From assembly GCF_030818485.1 (NCBI RefSeq), contig NZ_JAUTAJ010000004.1:971001-1035000 (forward strand): DNA of 64,000 bases, read 5' to 3'. The notes beneath the pieces were generated by a model. It saw only the letters and a program-made list of their open reading frames with translations, ran no database searches and was not told the origin of the DNA. Made by a program: the position numbers and the translations under genes. The stretch comes from Pseudoroseomonas cervicalis. GTDB lineage: Bacteria; Pseudomonadota; Alphaproteobacteria; Acetobacterales; Acetobacteraceae. Positions 48,818 to 58,086 of this stretch are shown here, in pieces (positions within the stretch are counted from its first letter, which is position 1; every line of letters starts with the position of its first letter).

Positions 48818-51460
48818 GTGGAGAGGCAAGTGCGGCATCGTATCACGACAGGGGCGCCCGTCCGCCCTGCCCTGCCTGCCCTCGGCGCCGGCCTCTGCCT
48901 GATGCTCGCCTGGCCGGTGGCGGCGCAGCCTGCGCCCCAGGCCGTGCCCCAGACCATGCCCCAGGCCGCCCCCCAGCCGGCGCAGCCATCCCAGGGCAAC
49001 GCCGCCCCGGCCAATGGCGCGCCGGCGGGCGGCGCCGCGAGCACCGACAATGCGGTGACCCTGCTGCTCGACCAGGCCAGCTACTGGCAGGCGCAGAACC
49101 GCCCCGACGCGGCGCTGCAATCGCTGGAGCGCCTGCTGCGCATCCGCCCGAACGACCCGCGCGCCCTGTCCATGGCGGCCCAGGTGGCCGCCGCCGCCGG
49201 CGAGGCCGACCAGGCGCAATCCTATCTGAACCGCCTCGCCGCCATCGCGCCGCAAAGCCAGGATCTGGCCCGGGCGCAGAGCGCGCTGCGCGCCACGGCG
49301 GTGGACCAGCAGGGGCTGGCCGAGGCGCGCCAGCTCTCGCAATCCGGCCGCGGGCGGGAGGCGCTGCTGCGCTACCGCGCCGCCTTCGGCGGCAGCGAGG
49401 TGCCGGATGCCTTCGCCGTCGAATACTACCTGACCCAGGCCGGGCTTTCGGCCGATGATTTCCGCGAGGCGCGGCGCGGGCTGGAGGCGGCGCTGCAGCG
49501 CCAGCCGGACAATGCGCGGATGAAGCTGGCCCTGGCCCAGATGCTGACCTTCCGCGAGACGACGCGCTTCCAGGGCATCGACACGCTGCGCGAGATGGCG
49601 CGCCAGCCGGAGACGGCCAGCGCCGCCCGGGCCGCCTGGCGGCAGGCGCTGCTCTGGATGGGGCCGGGCGGCGAGGCGCAGGCGGCCTTCGAGACCTATC
49701 GCGCCGAGAACCCGGCCGATCCCGAGATCGAGGCGCGCTACCAGGAGATCCGCACCTTCGGCCAGGATCCGAATTACGAGACGCGCCAGGGTGCCTTCGA
49801 CGCGCTGACCCAGCAGCGGCTGAACGATGCCGAGACCGGCTTCAACACCGCGCTGCAGGCCAATCCGGACGATGTCGATTCGCTGATGGGCCTGGCCATC
49901 CTGCGCCGCCGCCAGAACCGGGAGGCCGATTGGCGCGCCTTGTATGAGCGCGCCATGGCGCTGGCGCCGGAGCGCCAAGCGGAGTTCCAGCGGGCGCTCG
50001 GCCTCGGCCCCGATGGCCGGCCGCCCACCCCGCCGCCGCCGCCCCGCACCCCGGCCAACCTGGCCCGCCAGGCGCTGCAGCGCGGCGCCCTGGCCGAGGC
50101 CGAGCGGCAGGCGCAGCGCGCCATGGGCCGCGGCTCGGCCACTGAGCAGGCGGAGGCGGCCACCATCCTGGCCCAGGTGGCGCTGCAGCGCGGCGAGCTG
50201 GCCGTGGCCGAGGCCGGCTTCCGCGACGCGCTGCGCCGCCGCCCCGGCTCGCGCGAGGCGCAGGCCGGGCTCTACACCACCCTCGACCGCCAGGGCCGCT
50301 GGGACGAGGCGGATGCCATGGCGCGCGCCTCCGGCTTCGTGCCGCCGCCCGGCTTCGCCGCCGGCCGCGCCGCCGGGCTGCGCGACGCGGCATCGCGCGA
50401 GGCCGATTCGGAACGCGCCCTGGCCATGCTGCGCCAGGGCCTGACCGTCGATCCCGGCAATGCCTGGGTGGCGCATGACATGGTGCGGCTGCTGCGCCGC
50501 ATGGGCCGCCTGGCCGAGGCCGACGAGGCCGAGCGCAACCTGGCCGCGCAGAGCAGGCCGGAGGCGCTCTACGCCGCCGCCCTGCTGGCCGCCTCGGAGG
50601 AGCGCGACCGCGACGTGGTCGACCGCCTCTCCCGCATCCCCGCCAATGCCCGCACCGCCGAGATGCGCCGTCTGCTGGCGGGCGCCGAGCTGCGCGCCGA
50701 GGCCTCGCGCTGGGAGGTGCAGCTGGCCAATGCCGCGACCCGCCCCGCCGCGACGCAGGCGCTGCTGGCCATGGCGGCGCGGCGCGACCCGTCGGGGCAG
50801 ACCGGCGCCGCCGTCATCCGCGCCTTCGGCCGCGCCCGCATGCCGGCCCAGGCCCGCACCGCGCTGCGCCTGGCGACCAATGTGCCGAGCGTCGATGTCG
50901 ATGCCCGGCTGCAGATCGCCGGCGCGCTGATGGAGGCCAAGCTGCGCGAGGAGGCGGCGGCGCTGCTGGCCGCCCTCGACAGCGCGCCGCTGACCCAGGC
51001 CCAGGCCGAGCAGCTGCAGGGCATGCGCACCGGGCTGATCGTCAGCGCCGCGGATGAATACAGCGCCGATGGCAATATCGCCGCCGCCTCCGCCCTGCTG
51101 GGCCCGGCGCTGCAGGCCGATCCGGGCAACCCGTCGCTGCTGCTGTCGCTGGCGCGGCTGAACCTGCAGGCCAGCCGGCCTGAGGAGGCGCAGCGCATCG
51201 CCGAGGCGGTGCTGCAGAGCCGCCCCGACAGCGTGGAGGCGATGATGACCGCGGGCGAGGCCGCCATGGCGCTGCGGCAATGGCGCCGCGCCGACCAGCT
51301 GGTGCTGGCGGCGCAGCGCGCCACTGGCGGGAATGTGCAGCTCTACATGATGGAGGCGCGCCTGGCGCGCGGCCAGAATGACAGCCAGCGGGCCGAGCGG
51401 GCGCTGATCATGGCGCGGCGCCTGCGCATGGCCCAGCTGCAGACCAGCGCCCTGCCCTGA
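48818..51460 (+). CDS. Exported tetratricopeptide-repeat protein (BcsC N-terminal-like)
   Basis: An 880-aa secreted protein. The GTG at 48818 follows GGAGG; the signal peptide ends near MLAWPVAAQP. After a Pro/Gln linker nearly the whole chain is TPR-like helical repeats (for example PDAALQSLERLLRIRPNDPRALSMAAQVA and GNPSLLLSLARLNLQASRPEEAQRIAEAVLQSRPDS). The pattern resembles the periplasmic TPR part of cellulose export protein BcsC or AlgK, but the BcsC beta-barrel is missing. It is followed by AlgF-like and SGNH genes, which suggests polysaccharide export or modification. The upstream 125-bp gap has a small GTCTT/AAGAC hairpin near 48726. Confidence 0.8.
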   Translation: MERQVRHRITTGAPVRPALPALGAGLCLMLAWPVAAQPAPQAVPQTMPQAAPQPAQPSQGNAAPANGAPAGGAASTDNAVTLLLDQASYWQAQNRPDAALQSLERLLRIRPNDPRALSMAAQVAAAAGEADQAQSYLNRLAAIAPQSQDLARAQSALRATAVDQQGLAEARQLSQSGRGREALLRYRAAFGGSEVPDAFAVEYYLTQAGLSADDFREARRGLEAALQRQPDNARMKLALAQMLTFRETTRFQGIDTLREMARQPETASAARAAWRQALLWMGPGGEAQAAFETYRAENPADPEIEARYQEIRTFGQDPNYETRQGAFDALTQQRLNDAETGFNTALQANPDDVDSLMGLAILRRRQNREADWRALYERAMALAPERQAEFQRALGLGPDGRPPTPPPPPRTPANLARQALQRGALAEAERQAQRAMGRGSATEQAEAATILAQVALQRGELAVAEAGFRDALRRRPGSREAQAGLYTTLDRQGRWDEADAMARASGFVPPPGFAAGRAAGLRDAASREADSERALAMLRQGLTVDPGNAWVAHDMVRLLRRMGRLAEADEAERNLAAQSRPEALYAAALLAASEERDRDVVDRLSRIPANARTAEMRRLLAGAELRAEASRWEVQLANAATRPAATQALLAMAARRDPSGQTGAAVIRAFGRARMPAQARTALRLATNVPSVDVDARLQIAGALMEAKLREEAAALLAALDSAPLTQAQAEQLQGMRTGLIVSAADEYSADGNIAAASALLGPALQADPGNPSLLLSLARLNLQASRPEEAQRIAEAVLQSRPDSVEAMMTAGEAAMALRQWRRADQLVLAAQRATGGNVQLYMMEARLARGQNDSQRAERALIMARRLRMAQLQTSALP

Positions 51461-51484
51461 GGCAGGCGCCAATCCGGGACGGTG

Positions 51485-52174
51485 ATGATGCGAGCTTCGA
51501 CTTCCTGGCTGGGTCTCTGCATGGCGGGCGCCCTCGCCTGCTTCCAGCCCGGCGCCGCGACGGCGCAGCCCATGCTGTATGAGCAGCGCCTGCCGGACGG
51601 CTTCGCCTTCGTCCGCTTCGCCAACACCCTGGCCGGCCCGGTCTCGGTGAAGCCGGATTTCGACGACGCGCTGAACCTGCGCGACGAGGGCGCCGCCCGC
51701 GTCACCGATTACCGCGTGGCCGAGGATGTGGCGAACCGCCCGGTGCGGCTGACCGTGACCGAGGGCGGCCGCAGCACCGAGCTGCGCGTCACCATCGAGG
51801 GCGGCGGCTACAACACCATCCTGCTGCAGCGCCAGGGCGATGCGGTGCAGGCGGTCGTGGTCAAGGACCAGACCGACTACAACCAGGTGCGCGCCCGGCT
51901 CTCCTTCTACAACGCCGTGCCGGGCTGCGCCGAGGGCAGCCTGGCGCTGGCGCCCTCCGGCCAGTCGGTCTTCTCCAAGGTCGAGCCCTCCAGCATGACG
52001 GCGCGCAGCATCAACCCGGTGAGCGCAACGGTCACCGCCGGCTGCGGCGGGCGGCAGGCGGCCGCGCTTGAGCTCGGCCGGCTGGAGGCGGGCGGGCAGT
52101 ACAGCGTCTGGCTGGTGGCGCCGGCGGGCGAGCTGACCAGCTTCCTGGTGCGCGACCGGATCGCCGCCCGATGA
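51485..52174 (+). CDS. AlgF-like periplasmic protein (polysaccharide O-acetylation accessory)
   Basis: A 229-aa exported protein with a signal peptide (ending GAATAQP). MLYEQRLPDGFAFVRFANTLAGPVSVKP resembles the start of the AlgF fold, a two-domain beta protein that helps pass acetyl groups onto alginate or cellulose (WssG). Two Cys (CAEGS, CGGRQ) could form a disulfide. The ATG may be 51485 or 51488. The stop overlaps the SGNH start (ATGA). The family call is by resemblance and moderately sure. Confidence 0.6.
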   Translation: MMRASTSWLGLCMAGALACFQPGAATAQPMLYEQRLPDGFAFVRFANTLAGPVSVKPDFDDALNLRDEGAARVTDYRVAEDVANRPVRLTVTEGGRSTELRVTIEGGGYNTILLQRQGDAVQAVVVKDQTDYNQVRARLSFYNAVPGCAEGSLALAPSGQSVFSKVEPSSMTARSINPVSATVTAGCGGRQAAALELGRLEAGGQYSVWLVAPAGELTSFLVRDRIAAR

Positions 52175-52971
52175 GACGGCGCCGCGCCGGCCGCGCCCTG
52201 CTGGCCGCGCTCGGCCTCGGGCTCGGCCTGGCGCTGGGGGGCGGCGTGGCCCCGGCCCGGGCCCAGGCGCCGGGACAGGCCGCGCTGTCCGCCTGCCCCA
52301 GCCTGCCGCCGCGCAGCCCGATGCCGCGCGACGCCACGCCCGACTACCTGGCCGAACCCACATGGCGCAGCCGGGTGGCCGAGCTGGACCGGCAGATCGC
52401 CGCCAACGACATGTCCCGGGCGCAGATGGTGTTCCTGGGCGATTCGCTGGTGCAGGGCTGGTTCCCCTCGATCTACCAGCAATTCTACGCGCATCGCGCC
52501 GCCGCCAATCTCGGCGTCGGCGGCGACTTCACCCAGGGGCTGCTGGCGCGGCTGGCGCAGGGGCACTGGCCGGCCAGCCTGAAGCCGCGCCTGGCGGTGC
52601 TGCTGATCGGCACCAACAACATCCAGTATGGCGGCCAGCCGGCCGATGTGGCGCTCGGCATCGCCGAGGTGGTGCGCTTCATCCGCGCCCGCTCGCCGCA
52701 GACCCGCATCCTGATCATCGGCCTGCTGCCGCGCGGCGACACTGCGGCCGAGCCGATGCGCCGCAACATCGCCCAGGTGAATGCGCTGATCGCCCGCTGC
52801 GCCGACCAGCAGCATGTCTTCTACACCGAGCCCGGCCCGCTGCTGCTGGATGGCCAGGGCCGGCTGTCGCGCGACATCGCCTTCGACAGCCTGCATCTGA
52901 CCATGGTGGGCTATGCGCTGCTCTCGGCCGGGATCGAGCCGCAGATTCGCCAGATCCTGGCGATGCCCTGA
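52171..52971 (+). CDS. Exported SGNH/GDSL hydrolase
   Basis: A 266-aa protein with a signal peptide (VAPARAQAP). Block I is VFLGDSLVQGWF (Ser nucleophile), block II NLGVGGDFTQG, block III LLIGTNN, and block V DSLHLTMVGYALL with Asp and His. These give a complete SGNH catalytic set of the PAF-acetylhydrolase-like type. Translationally coupled to the AlgF-like gene, it may remove or transfer acetyl groups on an exopolysaccharide, like AlgJ/AlgX or BcsX. Substrate not shown. Confidence 0.82.
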   Translation: MRRRRAGRALLAALGLGLGLALGGGVAPARAQAPGQAALSACPSLPPRSPMPRDATPDYLAEPTWRSRVAELDRQIAANDMSRAQMVFLGDSLVQGWFPSIYQQFYAHRAAANLGVGGDFTQGLLARLAQGHWPASLKPRLAVLLIGTNNIQYGGQPADVALGIAEVVRFIRARSPQTRILIIGLLPRGDTAAEPMRRNIAQVNALIARCADQQHVFYTEPGPLLLDGQGRLSRDIAFDSLHLTMVGYALLSAGIEPQIRQILAMP

Positions 52972-52988
52972 GCGCCCCGCGCGTATGG

Positions 52989-53018
52989 AAAAGCCCCGGG
53001 CCGGACCGGCCTGGGGCT
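52989..53018 (-). terminator. Rho-independent terminator downstream of tRNA-Arg
   Basis: On the minus strand, arms 53018-53013 (AGCCCC) and 52997-52992 (GGGGCT) enclose a further GGCC/GGCC stem and are followed by TTTT (52992-52989). It lies 9 bp after the encoded CCA of tRNA-Arg. Confidence 0.8.
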
Positions 53019-53026
53019 GTCGAAAA

Positions 53027-53103
53027 TGGCGCACCCTGAGGGACTTGAACCCCCAACCAACCGGGTAGAAGCCGGTTGCTCTATCCAGTTGAGCTAAGGG
53101 TGC
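53027..53103 (-). tRNA. tRNA-Arg (anticodon TCT)
   Basis: A 77-nt gene with acceptor GCACCCT/AGGGTGC, D-arm GCTCAACTGGATAGAGC, anticodon stem ACCGG/CCGGT with loop CTTCTAC (TCT), T-arm with GTTCAAGT, discriminator G and encoded CCA. A terminator follows. It lies between the SGNH gene and the NDUFS4-like gene. Confidence 0.96.
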
Positions 53104-53118
53104 GAAGCCGGATCCCGC

Positions 53119-53442
53119 TCAGTGGGTCCAGTTCTCGGCGCGGCCGTAGCGGAAATTCTCGGCATAGGATTTCGGCTTCAGCCCGGCCTCGGGGCGCGGC
53201 GGCTCGACCTCATAGGGGATGTTGTTGGCGCGGGCATAGGCCTCGGCCGCTTCCTGGCTGGCGAAGCTGATGCGCAGCTGGGCGCGGGTGTCGCCCGAGC
53301 CGTACCAGCCGGTCAGCGGATCCTTCCGGCGCGCCTCGGCGGGGGCGAAGGTCAGCATCCACTGGCCGTTGCGCGCCTTGCCGGACTGCATGGCCGAGCG
53401 CGGCTGGCGATAGATGCGGGCAATGGCAAGGTCGCGGCTCAT
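53119..53442 (-). CDS. NDUFS4-like complex I accessory subunit (ETC complex I subunit, PF04800)
   Basis: A 107-aa protein. ARIYRQPRSAMQSGKARNGQWMLTF and DPLTGWYGSGDTRAQLRISFASQEAAEAYARANNIPYEV match the conserved region of the 18-kDa (NDUFS4/AQDQ) subunit of NADH:ubiquinone oxidoreductase, an alphaproteobacterial/mitochondrial supernumerary subunit. The ATG at 53442 starts where homology starts. It lies alone between two tRNA genes; the nuo operon is not in this window. Confidence 0.92.
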   Translation of the reverse strand: MSRDLAIARIYRQPRSAMQSGKARNGQWMLTFAPAEARRKDPLTGWYGSGDTRAQLRISFASQEAAEAYARANNIPYEVEPPRPEAGLKPKSYAENFRYGRAENWTH

Positions 53443-53508
53443 GATCTCGCAGCTTCCGCAGGGTCCGGGGCGGCTGGGGCACGCCACGCGGCAATTGGGG
53501 AAAAGGTA

Positions 53509-53582
53509 TCGGGGCGAGAGGATTCGAACCTCCGGCCCTCTGCTCCCAAAGCAGATGCGCTACCAGGCTGCGCCACGCCCCG
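53509..53582 (-). tRNA. tRNA-Pro (anticodon TGG)
   Basis: A 74-nt gene with acceptor CGGGGCG/CGCCCCG, D-arm GCGCAGCCTGGTAGCGC, anticodon stem TCTGC/GCAGA with loop TTTGGGA (TGG), T-arm GGAGGTTCGAATCCTCT and discriminator A. Unlike the other two tRNAs here, CCA is not encoded (TAC follows the discriminator). It lies 45 bp after serS on the same strand. Confidence 0.95.
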
Positions 53583-53627
53583 ACCTGGCGGCAAACTATG
53601 GGCAGAGCCCGGTCGCCGCAAGCGCCT

Positions 53628-54908
53628 TCAGCCGATGCGCGTGGCCCCGCCCATCCAGGGCGCCAGCACCTGCGGCACGCGGATGCTGCCATCTTCCTGC
53701 TGATGCGTCTCCATCACCGCGATCAGCGCGCGGCCGACGGCGATGCCGGAGCCGTTCAGCGTGTGCAGATAGGCGGGCGCCGCCTTGGTGCCCGGCGCGG
53801 CCTCGGGCCGGTAGCGGGCATTCATGCGGCGCGCCTGGAAGTCGCGGCAATTGGAGCAGGAAGAAATCTCCCGCCACGCCCCCTGCCCCGGCAGCCAGAC
53901 CTCGAGGTCATAGGTGCGGGCCGCCGAGAAGCCGGTGTCGCCGGCGCAGAGCAGCACGCGGCGCCAGACCAGGCCGAGCTCGGTCAGCACCCGCTCGGCG
54001 CAGCGCGTCATGCGCTCATGCTCGGCGGCCGAATCCTCCGGCCGGGTGATGGAGACCATCTCCACCTTGGTGAACTGGTGCTGGCGCAGCATGCCGCGGG
54101 TGTCGCGCCCGGCGCTGCCGGCCTCGGAGCGGAAGCAGGGCGACAGCGCGGTGTAGCGCAGCGGCAGCGCCGCTTCCGCCAGCAGCTCGCCGGCGACGAG
54201 GTTGGTCAGCGGCACCTCGGCGGTCGGGATCAGCCAGCGGCCATCCGTGGTGCGGAACAGATCCTCCTCGAATTTCGGCAGCTGGCCGGTGCCATACATG
54301 GTCGCGTCATTGACCAGCAGCGGCACCGAGGTCTCGGTATAGCCATGCTCCTCCACATGGAGGGAGATCATGTACTGGCCGAGCGCGCGCTCCAGCCGCG
54401 CCAGCTGGCCGCGCAGCACGGTGAAGCGGGCGCCGGCGAGCTTGGCGGCGGCGCCGAAATCCATCAGCCCCAGCGCCTCGCCCAGCTCGAAATGCTGCTT
54501 CGGCGCGAAATCCAGCGCGGGCGGCTCGCCCTCCTGGTGCAGCACGACATTGTCGCTCTCGTCGCGGCCCTCGGGGACCTCGGCGTCGAGCAGGTTGGGC
54601 AGCGCCTCCAGCAGCGCGGTCTGCGCGGCGTCGGCCTGCTTCGCCTCGGCCTCCAGCGCCTCCATGCGGGCGCGCAGGCTGGCGCCCTCGGCCTCCAGGG
54701 CGGCGGTGTCGCCGCCCTGGCGCTTCGCCATGCCGATCTCCTTGGAGATCTGGTTGCGCCGCGCCTGCACCTCCTGCGCCGCGGTCTGGGCGGCGCGGCG
54801 GGTGGCGTCCTGGGCCAGGACCGCCTCGGCCACCGGGGCCAGGCCGCGGCGGGCCAGGGCGGCGTCGAAGGCGGCCGGATCGGCGCGGACGATGCGGATA
54901 TCGTGCAT
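53628..54908 (-). CDS. serS: Seryl-tRNA synthetase
   Basis: A 426-aa class II synthetase. The N-terminal tRNA-binding coiled coil (residues ~30-105) is followed by motif 2 ([30 protein letters not shown]) and motif 3 ([31 protein letters not shown]). The ATG at 54908 begins [11 protein letters not shown]. It ends the tat operon side of the cluster, 8 bp after the tatC stop, as in many alphaproteobacteria. Confidence 0.97.
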   Translation of the reverse strand: MHDIRIVRADPAAFDAALARRGLAPVAEAVLAQDATRRAAQTAAQEVQARRNQISKEIGMAKRQGGDTAALEAEGASLRARMEALEAEAKQADAAQTALLEALPNLLDAEVPEGRDESDNVVLHQEGEPPALDFAPKQHFELGEALGLMDFGAAAKLAGARFTVLRGQLARLERALGQYMISLHVEEHGYTETSVPLLVNDATMYGTGQLPKFEEDLFRTTDGRWLIPTAEVPLTNLVAGELLAEAALPLRYTALSPCFRSEAGSAGRDTRGMLRQHQFTKVEMVSITRPEDSAAEHERMTRCAERVLTELGLVWRRVLLCAGDTGFSAARTYDLEVWLPGQGAWREISSCSNCRDFQARRMNARYRPEAAPGTKAAPAYLHTLNGSGIAVGRALIAVMETHQQEDGSIRVPQVLAPWMGGATRIG

Positions 54909-54916
54909 GGAAAGGC

Positions 54917-55714
54917 TCAGCTCTTGTCTTCGTCGTCGCGCTTCGGCGCCACCCAGCCGGCGGCCAGGATGGAGATCTCGTAGAGGAGGATCAGCGGCAC
55001 GGCGAGGCCGACCTGGCTGATGATGTCGGGCGGCGTGATCACGGCGGCGACGACGAACATGCCGACGATGGCGTAGCGCCGTCCCTTCTTCAGCCCGGCC
55101 ACCGAGACGATGCCGACCTTGGCCATCAGCGTCAGCGCGACCGGCAGCTGGAAGGCGATGCCGAAGGCCAGGATCATGTGCATGACCAGCGACAGGTATT
55201 CGCTGACCTTGGCCTCCAGCTGCACCGGCAGGGCGCCGGCGCCGGGCGGCGTCTCGAAGGAGATGAAGAACTTCCAGGCCAGCGGGAAGATGAAGTAGTA
55301 GGCCAGCGCCGCGCCCAGGATGAACAGCACCGGCGAGGCCAGCAGGAAGGGCAGCAGCGCCTTCTTCTCCGACCGGTACAGGCCGGGGGCGATGAACAGC
55401 CAGAGCTGCGTCGCCCACATCGGGAAGCTCAGGAACACCGCGCCGAACAGCGCCACCTTCAGATAGGTGAAGAAGGCTTCATAGAGGGCGGTGAAGATCA
55501 TCCGCCGCTCGCCGCCCGATTGCTGGTGCAGGATGTCCGCCAGCGGCCGGGCGAGGAAGCCGTAGATCTGCGCCGAGAAGTAGTAGCACAGCGCGAAGCA
55601 GAGGATGAAGGCGCCGAGCGACCACAGCAGGCGGGTGCGCAGCTCGAGCAGATGCTCGATCAGCGGCATCGGCTTGTCGTCGATGGAATCGTCCTGGTCA
55701 GTGGCCACTTGCAC
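54917..55714 (-). CDS. tatC: Sec-independent protein translocase TatC
   Basis: A 265-aa protein with six transmembrane helices. [18 protein letters not shown] is the cytoplasmic N-terminal motif that reads the twin-arginine signal; [22 protein letters not shown] and [13 protein letters not shown] are family blocks. It forms the Tat receptor with TatB, encoded 2 bp upstream. MsrP (3.1-4.0 kb) carries a likely Tat signal. Confidence 0.97.
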   Translation of the reverse strand: MQVATDQDDSIDDKPMPLIEHLLELRTRLLWSLGAFILCFALCYYFSAQIYGFLARPLADILHQQSGGERRMIFTALYEAFFTYLKVALFGAVFLSFPMWATQLWLFIAPGLYRSEKKALLPFLLASPVLFILGAALAYYFIFPLAWKFFISFETPPGAGALPVQLEAKVSEYLSLVMHMILAFGIAFQLPVALTLMAKVGIVSVAGLKKGRRYAIVGMFVVAAVITPPDIISQVGLAVPLILLYEISILAAGWVAPKRDDEDKS

Positions 55715-55716
55715 GC

Positions 55717-56250
55717 TCAGACGCTGGGGGTTGCGGGCGGGGTCGCGGGCGTGGCGGAGGCGCTGGCCTCCGCCGGCCTGACGGCAGGGGCGGCGCCGGC
55801 CGAGGCCATGCCGGGCGGCACGAAGGCCGGCGGCCCCTCGGGCCGGGCCGGTGCCGGGCCGGCGGCGGGCGCGGGCGGCCCGGCCTCCGCCGTGGCGGCG
55901 TCGGTGCCGGACGGGGTCGCGGCGCCGGTGCCGTTCTCCGGCTTCCAGACATTGTCGCGCAGCGGGTCGTCATTGAAGGTGCGGCGGATCTCGCCACCCT
56001 CGTCAAGGTGGCGCTCGATCGTGCCCTTCACGTCGAAATTGCGGATGTCGCGGATCTGGTCCCGCACATCCTCGAGCTTCGCCTCGCGCACCAGCTCGTC
56101 GGCGTGGCTCTGGAAGTCGGAGGCCATGCGGCGCAGCTTCTGCACGCCCTTGGCCACCGTGCGGATCGCGTCCGGCAGATCCTTCGGCCCGATGACGACA
56201 ACGGCCACCACGGCGATCAGCGCAATTTCGGACCAGGCCAAATCAAACAT
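55717..56250 (-). CDS. tatB: Sec-independent protein translocase TatB
   Basis: A 177-aa protein: MFDLAWSEIALIAVVAVVVIGPKDLP is the TatB transmembrane hairpin start with the conserved Glu8 and GP hinge, then an amphipathic helix (DAIRTVAKGVQKLRRMASDF) and a long Pro/Ala-rich acidic tail. The start FDLAWSEI identifies TatB and not TatA. tatA is absent from its usual position upstream; an ABC ATPase gene lies there instead. Confidence 0.95.
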   Translation of the reverse strand: MFDLAWSEIALIAVVAVVVIGPKDLPDAIRTVAKGVQKLRRMASDFQSHADELVREAKLEDVRDQIRDIRNFDVKGTIERHLDEGGEIRRTFNDDPLRDNVWKPENGTGAATPSGTDAATAEAGPPAPAAGPAPARPEGPPAFVPPGMASAGAAPAVRPAEASASATPATPPATPSV

Positions 56251-56347
56251 GTGCTTCCCATCTCCCCGAGGCGGGGGCCGCTTCCGTTAGCAGGAACCGG
56301 AGGCAGCGCCAATCTGGCGCGGCCATGCGGGACCCGCGGCTGCTTAT

Positions 56348-57391
56348 CTAGGGGCTCTCCCCGGAAAACACGAAGGCACGTTCCGGATCCATGGCCAAAC
56401 CGACATGCGCGCCGCGCGCCAGCCGGGGCCCGGGCGGCAGCCGGGCATGCAGGTGCAGCGCCGTGCCGTCCGGCAGCGGGGCGGAGAGATGCACCAGGAA
56501 ATGGGCGCCGAGCAGCCGGCAGGCCTGCACCTCGGCCCCGAGTCCCTCGCCCGGGGGCAGCAGGCGCAGCCCCTCGGGCCGCAGCAGCAGCTCGGCCGGG
56601 CCGTCCGGCAGGCCGGCCGGGGCATGGCCCAGCGCGGTCTCGGCCACGCCGCCGGCGATGCGGGCCGGCAGGACATTCACCTCGCCCAGGAAGGTGGCGA
56701 CGAAGCGGCTGGCCGGGCGCAGATAGAGCGCCTCCGGCGTGTCCAGCTGCTCGACCCGGCCGCCGCGCATCAGCGCGATGCGGTCGGCCATGAACATCGC
56801 CTCCTCGGCGTCATGGGTGACGATCAGGGTGGCGATGCCGGCCGATTGCAGGACATGCAGCGTGTCGTCGCGCACCCGCTCGCGCAGCCGGGCGTCCAGG
56901 CTGGCGAAGGCCTCGTCCAGCAGCAGCACGGCAGGGCGCGGGGCCAGGGCGCGGGCCAGCGCGACGCGCTGCTGCTGCCCGCCCGAGAGCATGTGCGGAT
57001 AGGCCCCGGCATGGCCGGACAGGCCGACCCGGCCCAGCGCCTCGGCCACCAGCGCGTCGCGCTCGGCACGGCCCAGCCGGCGCAGGCCGAAGGCGATGTT
57101 CTGCGCCACGGTCAGATGCGGGAACAGCGCGTAATCCTGGAAGACGAAACCGGCGCGGCGGCCCTCGGGCGGCACCTCCCGCCCCTTCTCGGCCATCAGC
57201 TGGCCGCCGATCAGGATGCGGCCCTGCTGCAGCGCCTCCAGCCCGGCGGCCAGGCGCAGCAGCGTCGTCTTGCCATCGCCCGAGGGGCCGAGGATGCAGA
57301 GGATCTCGCCCGGCTCCACCGCCAGATCCACCCCCCGCAGCACGGCGCGGCTGCCATAGGCGTGGTGGACATCCTCCAGCCGCAGGCTCAT
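56348..57391 (-). CDS. Orphan ABC ATPase of the iron(III)/polyamine importer type
   Basis: A 347-aa protein: ABC domain with GPSGDGKTT, Q-loop FVFQDYALFPHLTV, signature LSGGQQQRVALARAL, Walker B VLLLDEAFASLD, VTHDAEEA, plus a C-terminal TOBE-like domain (residues ~240-345). The layout fits FbpC/PotA/CysA-type importers. No permease or binding protein gene is nearby. Its ATG overlaps the scpB stop (ATGA), so it is translated with the chromosome-segregation operon. Substrate unknown. Confidence 0.88.
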   Translation of the reverse strand: MSLRLEDVHHAYGSRAVLRGVDLAVEPGEILCILGPSGDGKTTLLRLAAGLEALQQGRILIGGQLMAEKGREVPPEGRRAGFVFQDYALFPHLTVAQNIAFGLRRLGRAERDALVAEALGRVGLSGHAGAYPHMLSGGQQQRVALARALAPRPAVLLLDEAFASLDARLRERVRDDTLHVLQSAGIATLIVTHDAEEAMFMADRIALMRGGRVEQLDTPEALYLRPASRFVATFLGEVNVLPARIAGGVAETALGHAPAGLPDGPAELLLRPEGLRLLPPGEGLGAEVQACRLLGAHFLVHLSAPLPDGTALHLHARLPPGPRLARGAHVGLAMDPERAFVFSGESP

Positions 57392-58086
57392 GCGCCGGGG
57401 CCGGCGGCCGGCGGGGCGCCCAGCGGCAGCTCGGGCGCGGCGCCATGCGGGCCGGGCGCGGCCTCGCCGGCCAGCAGCTCCTCGCGCCGCGGCAGGTCGG
57501 ACAGTTCGCGCAGGCCGAACTGCTCCAGGAAGCGCGGCGTGGTGCCCCACAGCATCGGCCGGCCCGGCACCTCCCGCCGGCCGCGCGGGGCGATCAGCCC
57601 ATGCTCCAGCAGCGCCTCCAGCGTCGCCTGGGACAGGCTGGTGCCGCGGATCTCCTCGATCTCCGGCCGGGTCACCGGCTGGTGGTAGGCGATGATGGCC
57701 AGCGCCTCCATCGCCACGCGCGGCAGGCGGCGCGGCGTCTCCACCACGCGGGTCAGCAGCGGCGCCAGGTCGGGGGCGGTGCGGAAGGCATAGCCGCCGG
57801 CCACCTCGGTCAGCTCCACGCCGCGCCCGGCATAGCGGGCGGCGAGCAGCGTCATCACCGCATCGGCGCGCAGCCCCTCGGGCAGCAGCGTCTGCAGCCG
57901 GGCCAGCGGCACCGGGCGGTCGGCGGCGAAGACCAGCGCCTCGGCCAGGCGCAGCGCATGCTCCAGGGGCGCGATGCCGGCCGGGTCGCGGCGTTCCGGC
58001 TGCGCCGCCTCGCCCGCCCCGGCGGCCTCCTGCGGCGTCAGGGCCTCCTCCGGGGCGGGCGGCTGCGGCTCAGGCTGCGACGTCAT
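57388..58086 (-). CDS. scpB: Segregation and condensation protein B
   Basis: A 232-aa winged-helix kleisin-associated protein. LRLAEALVFAADRPVPLARLQTLLP, RVAMEALAIIAYHQPVTRPEIEEIRG and LWGTTPRFLEQFGL are ScpB blocks. It binds ScpA and SMC in the condensin complex. It overlaps scpA by 17 bp and the ABC ATPase gene by 4 bp. Pro/Ala-rich tails at both ends are variable. Confidence 0.95.
   Translation of the reverse strand: MTSQPEPQPPAPEEALTPQEAAGAGEAAQPERRDPAGIAPLEHALRLAEALVFAADRPVPLARLQTLLPEGLRADAVMTLLAARYAGRGVELTEVAGGYAFRTAPDLAPLLTRVVETPRRLPRVAMEALAIIAYHQPVTRPEIEEIRGTSLSQATLEALLEHGLIAPRGRREVPGRPMLWGTTPRFLEQFGLRELSDLPRREELLAGEAAPGPHGAAPELPLGAPPAAGPGA

Noticed and set aside
48800..52363. A ~1190-codon open frame on the minus strand
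   Set aside because: It is antisense to the TPR, AlgF-like and SGNH genes. Those sense frames have signal peptides and catalytic motifs; the antisense one has none.
56251..56347. A hidden tatA between the ABC ATPase and tatB
   Set aside because: Only 97 bp are available and no short frame with a TatA-like start was seen.
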